Origin: Acidobacteriaceae bacterium
GTDB taxonomy: Bacteria; Acidobacteriota; Terriglobia; Terriglobales; Acidobacteriaceae
Assembly: GCA_003131315.1 (NCBI GenBank)
Contig: PKUV01000131.1
Span: 1-64,000, forward strand
Direction of reading: 5' to 3'
DNA: 64,000 bases
The position numbers and the translations under genes were made by a program. Each line of letters begins with the position of its first letter. Position 1 is the first letter of the stretch. Below, in pieces: positions 17,704 through 26,256 of this stretch. Under the pieces are notes generated by a model. That model did no database searches. It was given only the letters and a program-made list of their open reading frames with translations, and was not told the DNA's origin.

Positions 17704-17735
17704 AGGGCCACTCCTCTTCGGTGGCCCTTTTCTTT
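17704..17735 (+). terminator. Rho-independent terminator
   Basis: Stem AGGGCCAC / GTGGCCCT followed by TTTTCTTTT, 19 bases after the stop of the gene at 17239-17685. Confidence 0.85.
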
Positions 17736-17905
17736 TGCTGCCAGCGCGTGGCATTGAGCGCACACCCACCGCTTCGAGTCAAACTCTCCACGGATGAACC
17801 GAGTTGCTACGGCTCCACATGTGCATCGCCTGCCGTGTTCCACCTTCGGCTCGGGTGTTGTCCAGGTGATCGGCCCGTAAGTAAAGACCTACCCTGCCAG
17901 ATGCA

Positions 17906-19153
17906 TCACTTCACCGTGGCAGCGACCCGAAGAATCTGCTTGTCGATGGAGGCGCGCAGATCCTTGGGTAGCAGGTCCGCCTGTTCGAGGCCCTTCCACG
18001 CGGCGGCTGCGCGTTCTGCTGTCTCGACCGCAATCTTCCACAACGGGGTTGCCGGAATCCGGGCTGTGTCAGCAAAGCGCCGCATCTGGTCAGGCGTGAT
18101 TTCAGACAGGCTGCGGCTACCGCCGAAATTTAGGGCGAGGGTGTCGTTGGGAATATAAGGAAGCGTCGCCACGAAATCATATCCCGGCGACAGGACCGGG
18201 TTGCGCTGGTCGGGATAGAGGAGGGACCAGTTCTTGAGATGCATATCGGCGTTGCCGATTACAACGGAGAACACAAGGCGACGGACAAACTCCGCGACGG
18301 CATCCTCACCCGCCTCTGCCCATAGGACGGACGCGATGTTAGCGTAGCTGCGAAAGTGGTATTTGTCGTTCGGATACTGCCCGAACACTTGCGCGAAGTC
18401 CTCCATGTGGACGGTCGCTCCCCCTGCCGTGCGGTCGAAGCGCTGCACGGCAAAAGCCTTGCTTCCCGGAGCGCGCGCCTCTTCGGGGAGTCCCTTGATC
18501 TCCGACATTTCGACGAGACGGTTGTCCGGTACTACGATACCCGTGCGGCGCGCGAGTTCGAGCATGGCAAATTCATTCTCGGGGACGGCGGCGAAGCGGG
18601 CGGAGGGAAGCTTGACGATCCACGATCCTCCCATGCCCCCAGCCGGAACGGTCAGGCCTCCTGATGCTTCCATGACGGCGGAGAACTTCAGCTGGACGCC
18701 GGCAAGAGAGAACCGGAGCACGGCTTCACGCGGGCGATCATCATGCCGATCAGCGTCATCACTATCACGATGGGCATCATCTTCCTTTAGATCGCCGCCA
18801 AGGGGCTCGATGACGAGCGCGCCGGGAAGATCGGCGCCGAGAACAGCGAGGAGGAAGAATTCGCGTTCAGGGTTAACATCGGCAAGCTTCGCCAGATACT
18901 CGCGCAGGTGCCCTTCGGGAAGCAAGTTCGAAAAGAACGGTGGCACGCGGCGCGGCACGGGACGCAGGGCCGTGACGAGCCCGCCGGTGCGGCCCTTGAA
19001 CGAGAGGCTCAAAGTCGGGCGTTGCGGATCGTCGATATAGCTCTGCTCGAACGCAAAGATCTGGCGGTCGCCTGCGAGTCGGTTGATGACACCGATCTGG
19101 TCTCCGTGCAGGCGCACGGCGAGCGCGTTGAGCTTTTTCGGATCAAACTTCAT
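17906..19153 (-). CDS. hipA: HipA-type kinase toxin
   Basis: 415 residues from the ATG at 19153 (MKFDPKKLNALAVRL). Features: an N-terminal HipA domain (LSLSFKGRTGG, PPFFSNLLPEGHLREYLA), the phosphate loop region FSLAGVQLKFSA, the catalytic loop GNADMHLKNWSL and the metal-binding YDFVATLPY. HipA kinases phosphorylate tRNA synthetases or other translation proteins and cause growth arrest. The start lies 11 bases inside the end of hipB, so they form one operon. The length is normal and all key motifs are present. Confidence 0.93.
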   Translation of the reverse strand: MKFDPKKLNALAVRLHGDQIGVINRLAGDRQIFAFEQSYIDDPQRPTLSLSFKGRTGGLVTALRPVPRRVPPFFSNLLPEGHLREYLAKLADVNPEREFFLLAVLGADLPGALVIEPLGGDLKEDDAHRDSDDADRHDDRPREAVLRFSLAGVQLKFSAVMEASGGLTVPAGGMGGSWIVKLPSARFAAVPENEFAMLELARRTGIVVPDNRLVEMSEIKGLPEEARAPGSKAFAVQRFDRTAGGATVHMEDFAQVFGQYPNDKYHFRSYANIASVLWAEAGEDAVAEFVRRLVFSVVIGNADMHLKNWSLLYPDQRNPVLSPGYDFVATLPYIPNDTLALNFGGSRSLSEITPDQMRRFADTARIPATPLWKIAVETAERAAAAWKGLEQADLLPKDLRASIDKQILRVAATVK

Positions 19154-19517
19154 CGCGCGGCTCCTTGTTGCTCTCTTCGTCGGTGTCGTCGGCGTAGAGG
19201 GAGCGGTCGTCGCCTTCGCCCTGATCGGGCCGCGCATGATCGCGGATGAGCGACTGCACGACGGGGACGAGGGCGCGCGGGACCATGAGGAGGTCGCTGT
19301 CGAGGATACGAACCAGCTCAAGAAGGGTGTCGTAGCGCGGCACGATCTTGCCGGACTCGATGCCGGAAATGTGCGTCTGGGTGAGCCCGAGGCGGCTGGC
19401 CAGGCCTCTCTGGGTCCAACCGCGCTTCTCGCGGGCGTTCTTCAAGGCCAGGCGCATGTCCTCTGGAAGAGCCCCCAGTCGGAGCGGCTTGATATGCTTT
19501 GCTATATCGTTTTCCAT
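19143..19517 (-). CDS. hipB: HipB-type antitoxin (XRE helix-turn-helix)
   Basis: 124 residues. An XRE helix-turn-helix occupies about residues 25-75 (ALKNAREKRGWTQRGLASRLG, THISGIESGKIVP). The C-terminal tail is acidic (DQGEGDDRSLYADDTDEE), presumably the part that contacts HipA. The gene precedes and overlaps hipA. Two palindromes with TGATATA/TATATCA arms lie just upstream and are candidate HipB operators. Confidence 0.93.
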   Translation of the reverse strand: MENDIAKHIKPLRLGALPEDMRLALKNAREKRGWTQRGLASRLGLTQTHISGIESGKIVPRYDTLLELVRILDSDLLMVPRALVPVVQSLIRDHARPDQGEGDDRSLYADDTDEESNKEPRDEV

Positions 19518-19520
19518 GTC

Positions 19521-19605
19521 TGATATAAAATATCACATCAATAACCGTTGCAAACATATATTATGTTATATCAGCGTTAGGTGTTGATATAGTTTAGTAT
19601 ATCAA
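19521..19605 (-). promoter_or_regulatory. Candidate HipB operators upstream of hipBA
   Basis: Two palindromes: TGATA-TAAAA-TATCA at 19521-19535, four bases before the hipB ATG, and TTGATATA-GTTTAG-TATATCAA at 19584-19605. HipB in E. coli binds palindromes of a similar layout (TATCC-N8-GGATA). The AT-rich gap between them probably holds the promoter. Confidence 0.6.
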
Positions 19606-19948
19606 TTGGACTATAAAAACTACAGAAGGTAGCACAACGAAAACCCGCAGCAGCACTATCGGAGGCGCGGCCTCGACTTGACTCAACCTTGTGTGGTTTT
19701 TTTCGCTGTAGACAGCCACTTGTCCCAAATTCCGGCCACTGTCTGAAACGTTGCGCCACGTGCCTTTCCTGATAATCTCGGGCTGTTGTCTTAACGATTT
19801 CATTGGCTTGCAGGTAACAGATGCGGCTGGCTGGCCCGTATCCGGGCCGCGATACTTTAATTTTACCACTGGGTGCGCACCTCGAGGTAGGCTCCATCGA
19901 GCGTAACCCAAACGGCTATCGAGACGGGCCACATTAGGAGCGTCAGTC
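19606..19948. other. Intergenic stretch, nothing recognised
   Basis: About 340 bases between divergent genes. Frames on the minus strand show no coding character. No RNA or repeat found. Confidence 0.4.
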
Positions 19949-20272
19949 ATGGCAAAGCCGAAGACCGTCCGAGTGGGAAATGTCACGGTGACACAGATAA
20001 GCCCGAAAGAACGGGAACTCCTTGCGGAGAAGATAAAACAACGGCATGACCTGTTGCGCAACAGGTATCGGGAGATCCACGGAAAAATAGTGGATTGGGT
20101 TAGCTACTCGTTCGGGGACGGCAGCTTGTACGTGAGTATCCGGTTCATGGACAAGACCGATTTTTCATTCCAGTTCAGTCTCAAGATCCTTACAGATAGC
20201 ATCGACCTATCTGACATGAGCACCGGGAATTTCGAGATGATTCGCCGGTACCCCAAGAGGGCTGATGAATGA
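19949..20272 (+). CDS. Small protein, first of two paralogues
   Basis: 107 residues. An N-terminal basic helix (QISPKERELLAEKIKQRHDLLRNRYREI) precedes a beta-rich domain: HGKIVDWVSYSFGDGSLYVSIRFMDK, then FSFQFSL. The same strand order occurs in the next gene. No family recognised. It overlaps that gene by eight bases, so they are expressed together. Confidence 0.6.
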   Translation: MAKPKTVRVGNVTVTQISPKERELLAEKIKQRHDLLRNRYREIHGKIVDWVSYSFGDGSLYVSIRFMDKTDFSFQFSLKILTDSIDLSDMSTGNFEMIRRYPKRADE

Positions 20273-20618
20273 ACAGAAACAAGAAATAAGAAAAGACGCA
20301 GATACTGAATCCCGGCCTCCAACCAACCAAATTGTGTTAGGCGACGTAGAGGGCAGCGTGATGAAGAAGCCAGGAACAGTCGAGTACCCGGAACTCAAGG
20401 GCAAAGTTATTGAACAGGTCCGTTATAAGAGCGATTCGGATTTCACTGTACTCGTGATCGAATTCAACGACAACACGCGCGCGAGCTTCCGGTTGCGCGC
20501 AGATGTGTCGTTTGCCCTGGAACCTGAGATGTCTGGCAACGATGCGGCTGGTGATATTGCGAATTGGAAAATTCTCAAGACGCGATCCCTACCGCCGCGC
20601 TTCAAACAAAGAGAATAG
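20265..20618 (+). CDS. Small protein, second of two paralogues
   Basis: 117 residues. The domain LKGKVIEQVRYKSDSDFTVL, then VIEFNDNTRASFRL, aligns with the preceding protein: GK(I/V)(V/I)xxVxY, a loop, then (V/I)xF-x-D-(K/N)T-x-x-SF. The N-terminus is different and polar. No signal peptide. The gene begins eight bases before the previous stop codon. A tandem duplication followed by divergence is the simplest explanation; the function is unknown. Confidence 0.6.
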   Translation: MNEQKQEIRKDADTESRPPTNQIVLGDVEGSVMKKPGTVEYPELKGKVIEQVRYKSDSDFTVLVIEFNDNTRASFRLRADVSFALEPEMSGNDAAGDIANWKILKTRSLPPRFKQRE

Positions 20619-20703
20619 CAACGAACTGATAGGTGACTTCACGGGTGTTAAGAGTTGAAGGTGCGTTCCGTGGAGCGCTGGTTCAGTTGACAAGGAACAC
20701 TCA

Positions 20704-20976
20704 ATGACAATGAGTAGAAACCGCATTTACTCTAGCCGTCATCAGGGTTGTCGAGGCGGCCCAAAATGTCGCCACTGTACTTGGGACACTATGCATGTTG
20801 CCGTTGACGGTCCTCATGCGAAATATACCAAGGGACACCGAGGGAACTACAACCGTGACATCGACCGCGCAATTGATGACTTCTTGGCGACGCTGAAGCT
20901 CGAAGCCCGTCGGCTATTGCGCGACCGCGCGCAAGCAACCGCTGCCCTGCGACAGTTTCACTTGACATTCAGTTAA
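20704..20976 (+). CDS. Small Cys/His-containing protein
   Basis: 90 residues. AAGGAA lies about ten bases before the ATG. The N-terminus has CRGGPKCRHCTW (three Cys) and nearby His residues, which could form a small metal site; the C-terminus is a helix rich in Arg/Ala. No family recognised. It follows the paralogue pair on the same strand. Confidence 0.45.
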   Translation: MTMSRNRIYSSRHQGCRGGPKCRHCTWDTMHVAVDGPHAKYTKGHRGNYNRDIDRAIDDFLATLKLEARRLLRDRAQATAALRQFHLTFS

Positions 20977-21251
20977 ACCTGGGTCCGCCCCGCATTGGAC
21001 TTCCGAGAGCGGTCCACCGATCCCCAAGAGCCGCTCGCTGATCACTCGATTGGCTAAGTAAGGACTCGCAGCAGCCCCTCTTTATGCCAGAGCGGAGAAG
21101 CTGTTCTCAGAGCGCAGGGACGCGGCGAATAAACTCCATTCGAAGGTCGGGCGCGGAACCGATGTCATTTGTGGCCCTCTCAAGGCTCTTGAACGAACAA
21201 CTGCAGAATCCTATCGTGCACGCTCACCAAGTCTTTTGCGGGCAATAGATC

Positions 21252-22226
21252 TCATAGTTCTGTCAGGAACTTTATCAGAGCCGGATTGCGGCGCCATTTT
21301 CTGCTACCGCGCTCCGGGCTCAATTTGTTGAGCTGAGCACGGAAGCGTTCCGGGCTCAGCGTGAGATAACGATCACTTGATCCCAGTCCATGTCGTCCCA
21401 TGTACACAGAGAGAGCCGGGAGCATCCGGTTTAGGTCCGCGCCGTGCTTAATCCATCCGTCTATCCGGTGAACTGCAAATGTATGTCTGAGATCATGTAA
21501 ACGAGGACGGCTGGCTACACCGTCCCGGCGCGTAACGCCCGACACTTCTCGGAGGCGTCGAAATGTGGTCTCCGCGGCGTATTCGGTGAGAGCCTCCCCA
21601 TTCCTGTTAAGGAACAGGAACGGGGCTCTCGCGGAATCTTTCGGGTAATTCGTCGCATGGTATCTGCGTAGCACGTTGTATAGGTCCGAGCACATCGGAA
21701 TGGTTCTCGAACGGTACGGTCGCGAGTTGCGGATTGTTATGGTCCGTCTCCTGAAATCCAAATCGTCACGCCGCAACGTTAGGGCATCACTCAACAGTGC
21801 CCCGGTCCCATAGAGAAACAGGATGAGTACCCGCACGGTGCGAACATCGATCTTGCAATTCGAGTTCTTCTGGCTGATCCGAATCATCGACAACAGACGA
21901 CGGATCTCAGCGCGAGAGTAGATGTACGGCAGAAATGGAGATTCGACAGGCGGCCTTCGTAATGGCAACGGCAAGGCGGAAATTGCATTTCGTGCCAACC
22001 AAAAAAGGAAGAAGCTACGGAGATACTTGTATTTGTTTTGCCATGTGGTTTCTGATGTTGCCGGCCCATCGAGAAAGGCTGCCACTTGGCCCTCCCTTAT
22101 GGTGTCCAGCGGTATATCCCCAGTGTAGCGGCAGAAAGCGCTCAGTGTTTGAATGCCATTCGGGTAAACAGCCCCATAAGTTCTTCTTCCCTCAACATAG
22201 GCGTCGACCCCTTCGAGCAATTTCAT
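21252..22226 (-). CDS. Tyrosine recombinase lacking a catalytic Arg
   Basis: 324 residues. The fold is clearly phage-integrase type: a SAM-like N-terminal part, then a catalytic domain with LHDLRHTFAVHR (about 243-253) and a C-terminal MGRHGLGSSDRYLTL (Tyr287). However, the first catalytic Arg is missing: the usual GTGLR-x-SE reads GTGALLSDAL, with Leu144 at the Arg position, and no clear beta-strand Lys is seen. It may act only as a partner of the complete recombinase encoded immediately upstream, whose end it overlaps by four bases. Alternatively it is decaying. Confidence 0.85.
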   Translation of the reverse strand: MKLLEGVDAYVEGRRTYGAVYPNGIQTLSAFCRYTGDIPLDTIREGQVAAFLDGPATSETTWQNKYKYLRSFFLFWLARNAISALPLPLRRPPVESPFLPYIYSRAEIRRLLSMIRISQKNSNCKIDVRTVRVLILFLYGTGALLSDALTLRRDDLDFRRRTITIRNSRPYRSRTIPMCSDLYNVLRRYHATNYPKDSARAPFLFLNRNGEALTEYAAETTFRRLREVSGVTRRDGVASRPRLHDLRHTFAVHRIDGWIKHGADLNRMLPALSVYMGRHGLGSSDRYLTLSPERFRAQLNKLSPERGSRKWRRNPALIKFLTEL

Positions 22227-23467
22227 AGGACACCAGCCATGCTGAACGAAGCTACTTTCCGGAGACTCCTGGTGTCTAATCTTGCGTAAATACTCACTGT
22301 CTTAAGGTTCCGGTGCCCGAGAAAATCGGCAATCTCTCGAAGCGACGTTCCTTTCTTCAGCAAACGGGTTGCGCAGGCATGACGGAGGGAGTGAGGGCCG
22401 AGTTGCTCTGGCCTGATCCCCAATGCTGACATTCTTGTGCTGACGAGCTGGTGCATTGGGCCGGGGCGAATTCGTCCGTGCGGGACTGGCGCGGTAACGA
22501 AAACATAATCGGTTGCCGACCGCGGTCGACCGTGTTGTAGGTAACGGATGATCGCCTCCCCGACTTCATACTGGATTGGGAACTGCTGAATTCCGCCGCG
22601 CTTTGCGCGGTGCACGGTAAACGTCTCACCGTACCAGTCGAAATCACTGAATCGGAGTTGCGCTACCTCACTGCTTCGTAGACCGTAAACCGCAAATAGA
22701 AGGAGAATGGCTTTGGCGCGGAGGTCGCTAGGAGAAGATCCGCTGGCAGAAGCTATGAGTCTTCTCACCTCCGTCCACTTTGGCCCTTTTGGTCGATTGT
22801 CAGATCTACGATTTTTCGGGCTTTGAATGCCCAGTGCTATGCCCGGAGCACACCACCCTCGAAGCGCGGCATAGCTGAAGAAACTCCGCAATGTCTGGGA
22901 GTTCGAGGCGACAGTACTTACTGACCACCCCTCACGCCGCTTACTCGCGAAGAATTCGTCAATGTGGCGCAACGAAACCGAGTTGAGACTCTGGTATTGA
23001 TCGCCAAACCACCTCAGAAACCTGAGTGTCCTATAGCAGAGAGCGTCAACAGTGGGCGAGGATAGTCCCCGAATCCGCATCGCTTCAGCAAACTCTTCAA
23101 TTAGGGGCTGAAAAGGACTTGGAGGCAGAGTAGGCAGCTGGCCGTGAAATCGCAACCAACTTTGAGCAGTGCGAACGAACATGAAAGGTGCGCCTGGCCG
23201 TCTCAGTTTCTTTCGCAGCGGGCCCTCATATGCTGCCCACTCACGCCCTGCCGCTTCAATCTCGTTCAGTTCGATTCTGCGGAGCGCAGTCATTCTTAGA
23301 AGGCGGACTATGTGAATCAGGTACGCCGCGGTCGATCGTACAACGATTCGGCTGACGCCCCGTTTGAGCATCGTTGTGAGGTATTGCTCCCGCTCTCGAA
23401 GCAACGGAGCGGCTTCGTGTCGAGCGTGCACACTTGGCCATAACGATATTTCGTCGAAGAGATTCAT
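22223..23467 (-). CDS. Tyrosine recombinase (XerC/D-like), complete
   Basis: 414 residues with all catalytic residues visible: Arg264 (YGLRSSEVAQL), Lys289 (HRAKRGG), His359 and Arg362 (HSLRHACATRLL), His385 (LGHRNLKTV) and Tyr394 (VSIYARL). The N-terminal core-binding domain is longer than in XerC. It heads a two-gene operon with the degenerate recombinase 21252-22226. Tandem tyrosine recombinase genes are typical of recombinase-in-trio and related elements; here only two members are present. They may be an older insertion inside the IME. Confidence 0.92.
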   Translation of the reverse strand: MNLFDEISLWPSVHARHEAAPLLREREQYLTTMLKRGVSRIVVRSTAAYLIHIVRLLRMTALRRIELNEIEAAGREWAAYEGPLRKKLRRPGAPFMFVRTAQSWLRFHGQLPTLPPSPFQPLIEEFAEAMRIRGLSSPTVDALCYRTLRFLRWFGDQYQSLNSVSLRHIDEFFASKRREGWSVSTVASNSQTLRSFFSYAALRGWCAPGIALGIQSPKNRRSDNRPKGPKWTEVRRLIASASGSSPSDLRAKAILLLFAVYGLRSSEVAQLRFSDFDWYGETFTVHRAKRGGIQQFPIQYEVGEAIIRYLQHGRPRSATDYVFVTAPVPHGRIRPGPMHQLVSTRMSALGIRPEQLGPHSLRHACATRLLKKGTSLREIADFLGHRNLKTVSIYARLDTRSLRKVASFSMAGVL

Positions 23468-23855
23468 CAGCCCGCCTTTCTCTGAGCGACGGTATCTTAC
23501 GCTCCGGCTACAGGAAATGTCTGGCCGATGCTTATTGTCATTGGCCCTCGATACCTAGTAGCACGGCGTCTTTGTGGTTGAGCTCTGGGAAACGCTGCTT
23601 CGCAGCGGCTGAAGAATGACACGTCACCCCGGAACGGGAGCTGCACAGCAACCTGCGGTTGCTGTGCGTGAACCTGTTGAAAACAGGGCGACTAAGAGAA
23701 AATCCGTTTTGTGCCGGTTTCTGCCCGGCAACAGCAGGTTAACGATGGTGAACTTGTTGATTCCTTTAGCCGGATGGCTCACTATGGAGGAACTCCGGGC
23801 CGGAAAGCAGTGAGGTTAGCTTGGTGAAGTTCCTCCCCTCGTTGTCGGTTGTTTC
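23468..23855. other. Intergenic region with candidate oriT
   Basis: No gene. It contains the hairpin series at 23643-23740 described separately, upstream of the mobilization genes. Confidence 0.6.
23643..23740 (+). other. Candidate origin of transfer (oriT)
   Basis: Three consecutive hairpins lie ahead of the mobilization genes. The first has arms GCACAGCAACC (23643-23653) and GGTTGCTGTGC (23657-23667) with a 3-nt loop. The second has CCTGTT and AACAGG near 23673-23687. The third has GCCGG and CCGGC near 23713-23729. A copy of the TCTGC-N6-ACAGCAGGTT motif follows at 23720-23740. MOBF origins contain inverted repeats next to the nick site, so the location beside relaxase genes fits. The nick itself cannot be pinned down. 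Confidence 0.5.
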
Positions 23856-24251
23856 ATGCCTTGGCGGTGCTCTGTGGTGAAGCCGCCGCTCCGCACCAAA
23901 ACCGTGGGCACGAAGGTAAGCGAGGAGGAGTTCGCGCAACTGGAGGGAGCGGCCAGTGAGCGCGGGCTGACCCTGAGCGAGTGGTGCCGGGAAACTCTGC
24001 TGGCCAGCGTGAACGGCCAGGACGAGAAATCCGCCGATTCCGGCGGGACCGGCCAGGCGCTCATGGCCGAGCTGGTGGCGCTGCGGGCGATCCTGCTCAA
24101 CGTGCTCTTCAAGCTGGCGAACGGGGAGAAGCCGACGGCGGAGGAGATGCAACGGCTGATCGACCGGGCGGACGCGGACAAGCTGAAGAAGGCGCGGGAC
24201 CGGCTGGCGCAGGCGGCAGAGTCGGAAGGGCAGCCGGGAGAGAAATCCTGA
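23856..24251 (+). CDS. RHH mobilization (MobC-like relaxosome) protein
   Basis: 131 residues from the ATG at 23856; GTG codons at 23874 or 23877 are plausible alternatives, and no strong ribosome site decides. A ribbon-helix-helix-like segment (TVGTKVSEEEFAQLEGAA, LSEWCRETLL; about residues 16-50) is followed by an amphipathic C-terminal helix region (KKARDRLAQAAE). MobC-type proteins bind oriT and help the relaxase open DNA. Position directly ahead of the coupling ATPase and relaxase supports that role. Confidence 0.7.
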   Translation: MPWRCSVVKPPLRTKTVGTKVSEEEFAQLEGAASERGLTLSEWCRETLLASVNGQDEKSADSGGTGQALMAELVALRAILLNVLFKLANGEKPTAEEMQRLIDRADADKLKKARDRLAQAAESEGQPGEKS

Positions 24252-24314
24252 AAATAGTTTGATCGTTTTTCCGGTTTCCGGGTTCCTAGAGTAAGTAGGG
24301 GGGCGGTTTCAGTC

Positions 24315-26249
24315 ATGAGTGAGTTGCTGGGTCGTGGTGAGTCTCGGCCTTGGGCGACGAAGTGGCCGGTGTCGAGTCTGGGAGCTTTCCTGCTTGCGGT
24401 CGTGGCGGGCATAGGAATCTTCACGTACCGCAACGTCGAGAGGTGGACGCCGTTGCAGCAATGGTACTGGGTCGAATATCTGAACACGAAAAGCTTCCCG
24501 ACGGCGCGCGGCGACTACCGGATGCTGGCGAAAGTGGACGGGCACGGGAAGCAGCGCATGGCGGTCGATGCCGATGTGGTGCCCGGTCCGCAGCAGGGAT
24601 GGCCCCCGTTTCCGTTCGCGCTGACGCCACAGGCGCGGCAGGCGGGAGCGGTCGCGCTGAAGGTGGACACGGTGCATTACGGCAGCGCGCAAATGAACCA
24701 GATGCTCTCGGAGTGGATTTACGAGGGCCAGACGCCCGACGACCTGATCCGGCCCGCGTGGCTTGGCGCGCTGGCCATCTTCGTGCTCGGTCTGGTGCTG
24801 GCGATCCCGCGCGACCGTGCGCGGGTGCGGATGCTGCAACACGGGCGACGGTTGAAAGGCCCGCAGATGGTCACGGTGAAGGAATTTAACCAGTGGAGCG
24901 GTGGGAGCGGCATCGGCTTTGCGACCACGAAGCGAAAACAAACGCTCTCGATTCCGCGCGCGTTCGAGTCGAGCCATGTGATGATCATGGGCGACACGGG
25001 CACGGGAAAAAGCATCCTGCAGCGGCGGGTGCTCATGCAGATTGCCGAGCGCAATGAATCGGCCATCGTGTACGATCCGGCGCTCGAATACACGCCGCAG
25101 TTTTTTAATCCCGCGCGTGGCGATCTGATCCTGAATCCCCTGGACGTGCGCTGCCCCTACCGGTCGCCGTGCGATGAAGTGATCCATGAGGCCGAGGCGC
25201 TGACGATTGCAACGTCGCTCTTTCCCGACAAGCCGCACGAGAATACGTTTTTCGTCGAAGGTCCGCGAAAAATCTTCGCGCACTTGCTGACGCTGAGGCC
25301 GACACCGGAGCAGTTGGTTTGGTGGATGAGTCACGAGGACGAGTTAGACCACAAGCTGAAGGGTACGGAACTGGCGACGTTCATCTATCGCGGCGCAGGC
25401 CCGCAGCGCGGCGGCGTGCTGGGCGCGCTCAACATGGTTGCGGACAGCTTGAAACTCTTGCCGAAGGAGAGCGAGACGAAGCAGCGCTGGACGACCGAGG
25501 AATGGGCGCGGCAGAAGAGCGGCTGGTTGTTTCTGACTTCGATTCCGCGCTTTCGCGAGCGGCTGTTGCCGCTCATGAGCTTGTGGCTGGACACGCTGGT
25601 GCTGCGCTTGATGAACCAGGGCGATCCGGCGATGCGTCACGCGTGGTTCGTGCTGGACGAGTTGGCGAGTTTGCAAAAACTGCCGCAGTTGCACACGGCG
25701 CTGACGGAGAACCGCAAATCGGGAAATCCGGTGGTGATCGGCTTTCAGGGCCGCAGCCAGCTGGAGCTGATTTACGGGCATCAGGCGGAAGCGATGCTCT
25801 CGCAACCCGCAACGAAAATCTTTTTGCATACGAGCGAGCCGCGCGCGTCGAAGTGGATCTCGGACACGATCGGCGAAGTGGAAATGGAGCGGATGAAAGA
25901 GACGGTAAATACCGGGCGGTTCTTCCGCAGCGCGAGATCGAGGAGCTATCATGCGGACCGCCGCGTCGAGCCGCTGGTGCTGGCGTCGGAGATCAGTGGC
26001 CTTCCGCGTTTGAACGCCTTGCTCAAGGTGGACAATCTGGTCGTGCCGTTCAGCTTTCCGTATCTCGCACCGCAGAAACTACAACCGGGTTTCATCCCGC
26101 GCGAGACCACATCGCGCGTGGTCGATATCGGAAAACGGCCGTCAAAGCCGAGCGCGCCGCCAGCGCAAGAGATCAGGCCGGGCATTCCAGAGAAAGCAGC
26201 GGAGAAATCGAAAGACATCGCCGCCGGACAAGAACCGTACTTCCAGTGA
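24315..26249 (+). CDS. Type IV coupling ATPase (TraD/TrwB-like)
   Basis: 644 residues. Two membrane helices lie near residues 18-38 and 135-153. A cytoplasmic RecA-like ATPase follows, with Walker A GDTGTGKS (about 226-233) and Walker B HAWFVLDEL (about 437-445). The later stretch SQPATKIFLHTSEPRASKWI is typical of coupling proteins. It would dock the relaxase-DNA complex to a type IV secretion channel and pump ssDNA. It is 7 bases upstream of the relaxase gene. No channel genes occur in the element. Confidence 0.92.
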   Translation: MSELLGRGESRPWATKWPVSSLGAFLLAVVAGIGIFTYRNVERWTPLQQWYWVEYLNTKSFPTARGDYRMLAKVDGHGKQRMAVDADVVPGPQQGWPPFPFALTPQARQAGAVALKVDTVHYGSAQMNQMLSEWIYEGQTPDDLIRPAWLGALAIFVLGLVLAIPRDRARVRMLQHGRRLKGPQMVTVKEFNQWSGGSGIGFATTKRKQTLSIPRAFESSHVMIMGDTGTGKSILQRRVLMQIAERNESAIVYDPALEYTPQFFNPARGDLILNPLDVRCPYRSPCDEVIHEAEALTIATSLFPDKPHENTFFVEGPRKIFAHLLTLRPTPEQLVWWMSHEDELDHKLKGTELATFIYRGAGPQRGGVLGALNMVADSLKLLPKESETKQRWTTEEWARQKSGWLFLTSIPRFRERLLPLMSLWLDTLVLRLMNQGDPAMRHAWFVLDELASLQKLPQLHTALTENRKSGNPVVIGFQGRSQLELIYGHQAEAMLSQPATKIFLHTSEPRASKWISDTIGEVEMERMKETVNTGRFFRSARSRSYHADRRVEPLVLASEISGLPRLNALLKVDNLVVPFSFPYLAPQKLQPGFIPRETTSRVVDIGKRPSKPSAPPAQEIRPGIPEKAAEKSKDIAAGQEPYFQ

Positions 26250-26256
26250 GTGAATC

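Noticed and set aside
23643-23667. CRISPR-like repeat near the 11-bp hairpin
   Set aside because: No regularly spaced repeat units; a single hairpin.
24309-25334. 341-residue frame opposite the coupling ATPase
   Set aside because: His/Arg-rich shadow without motifs.
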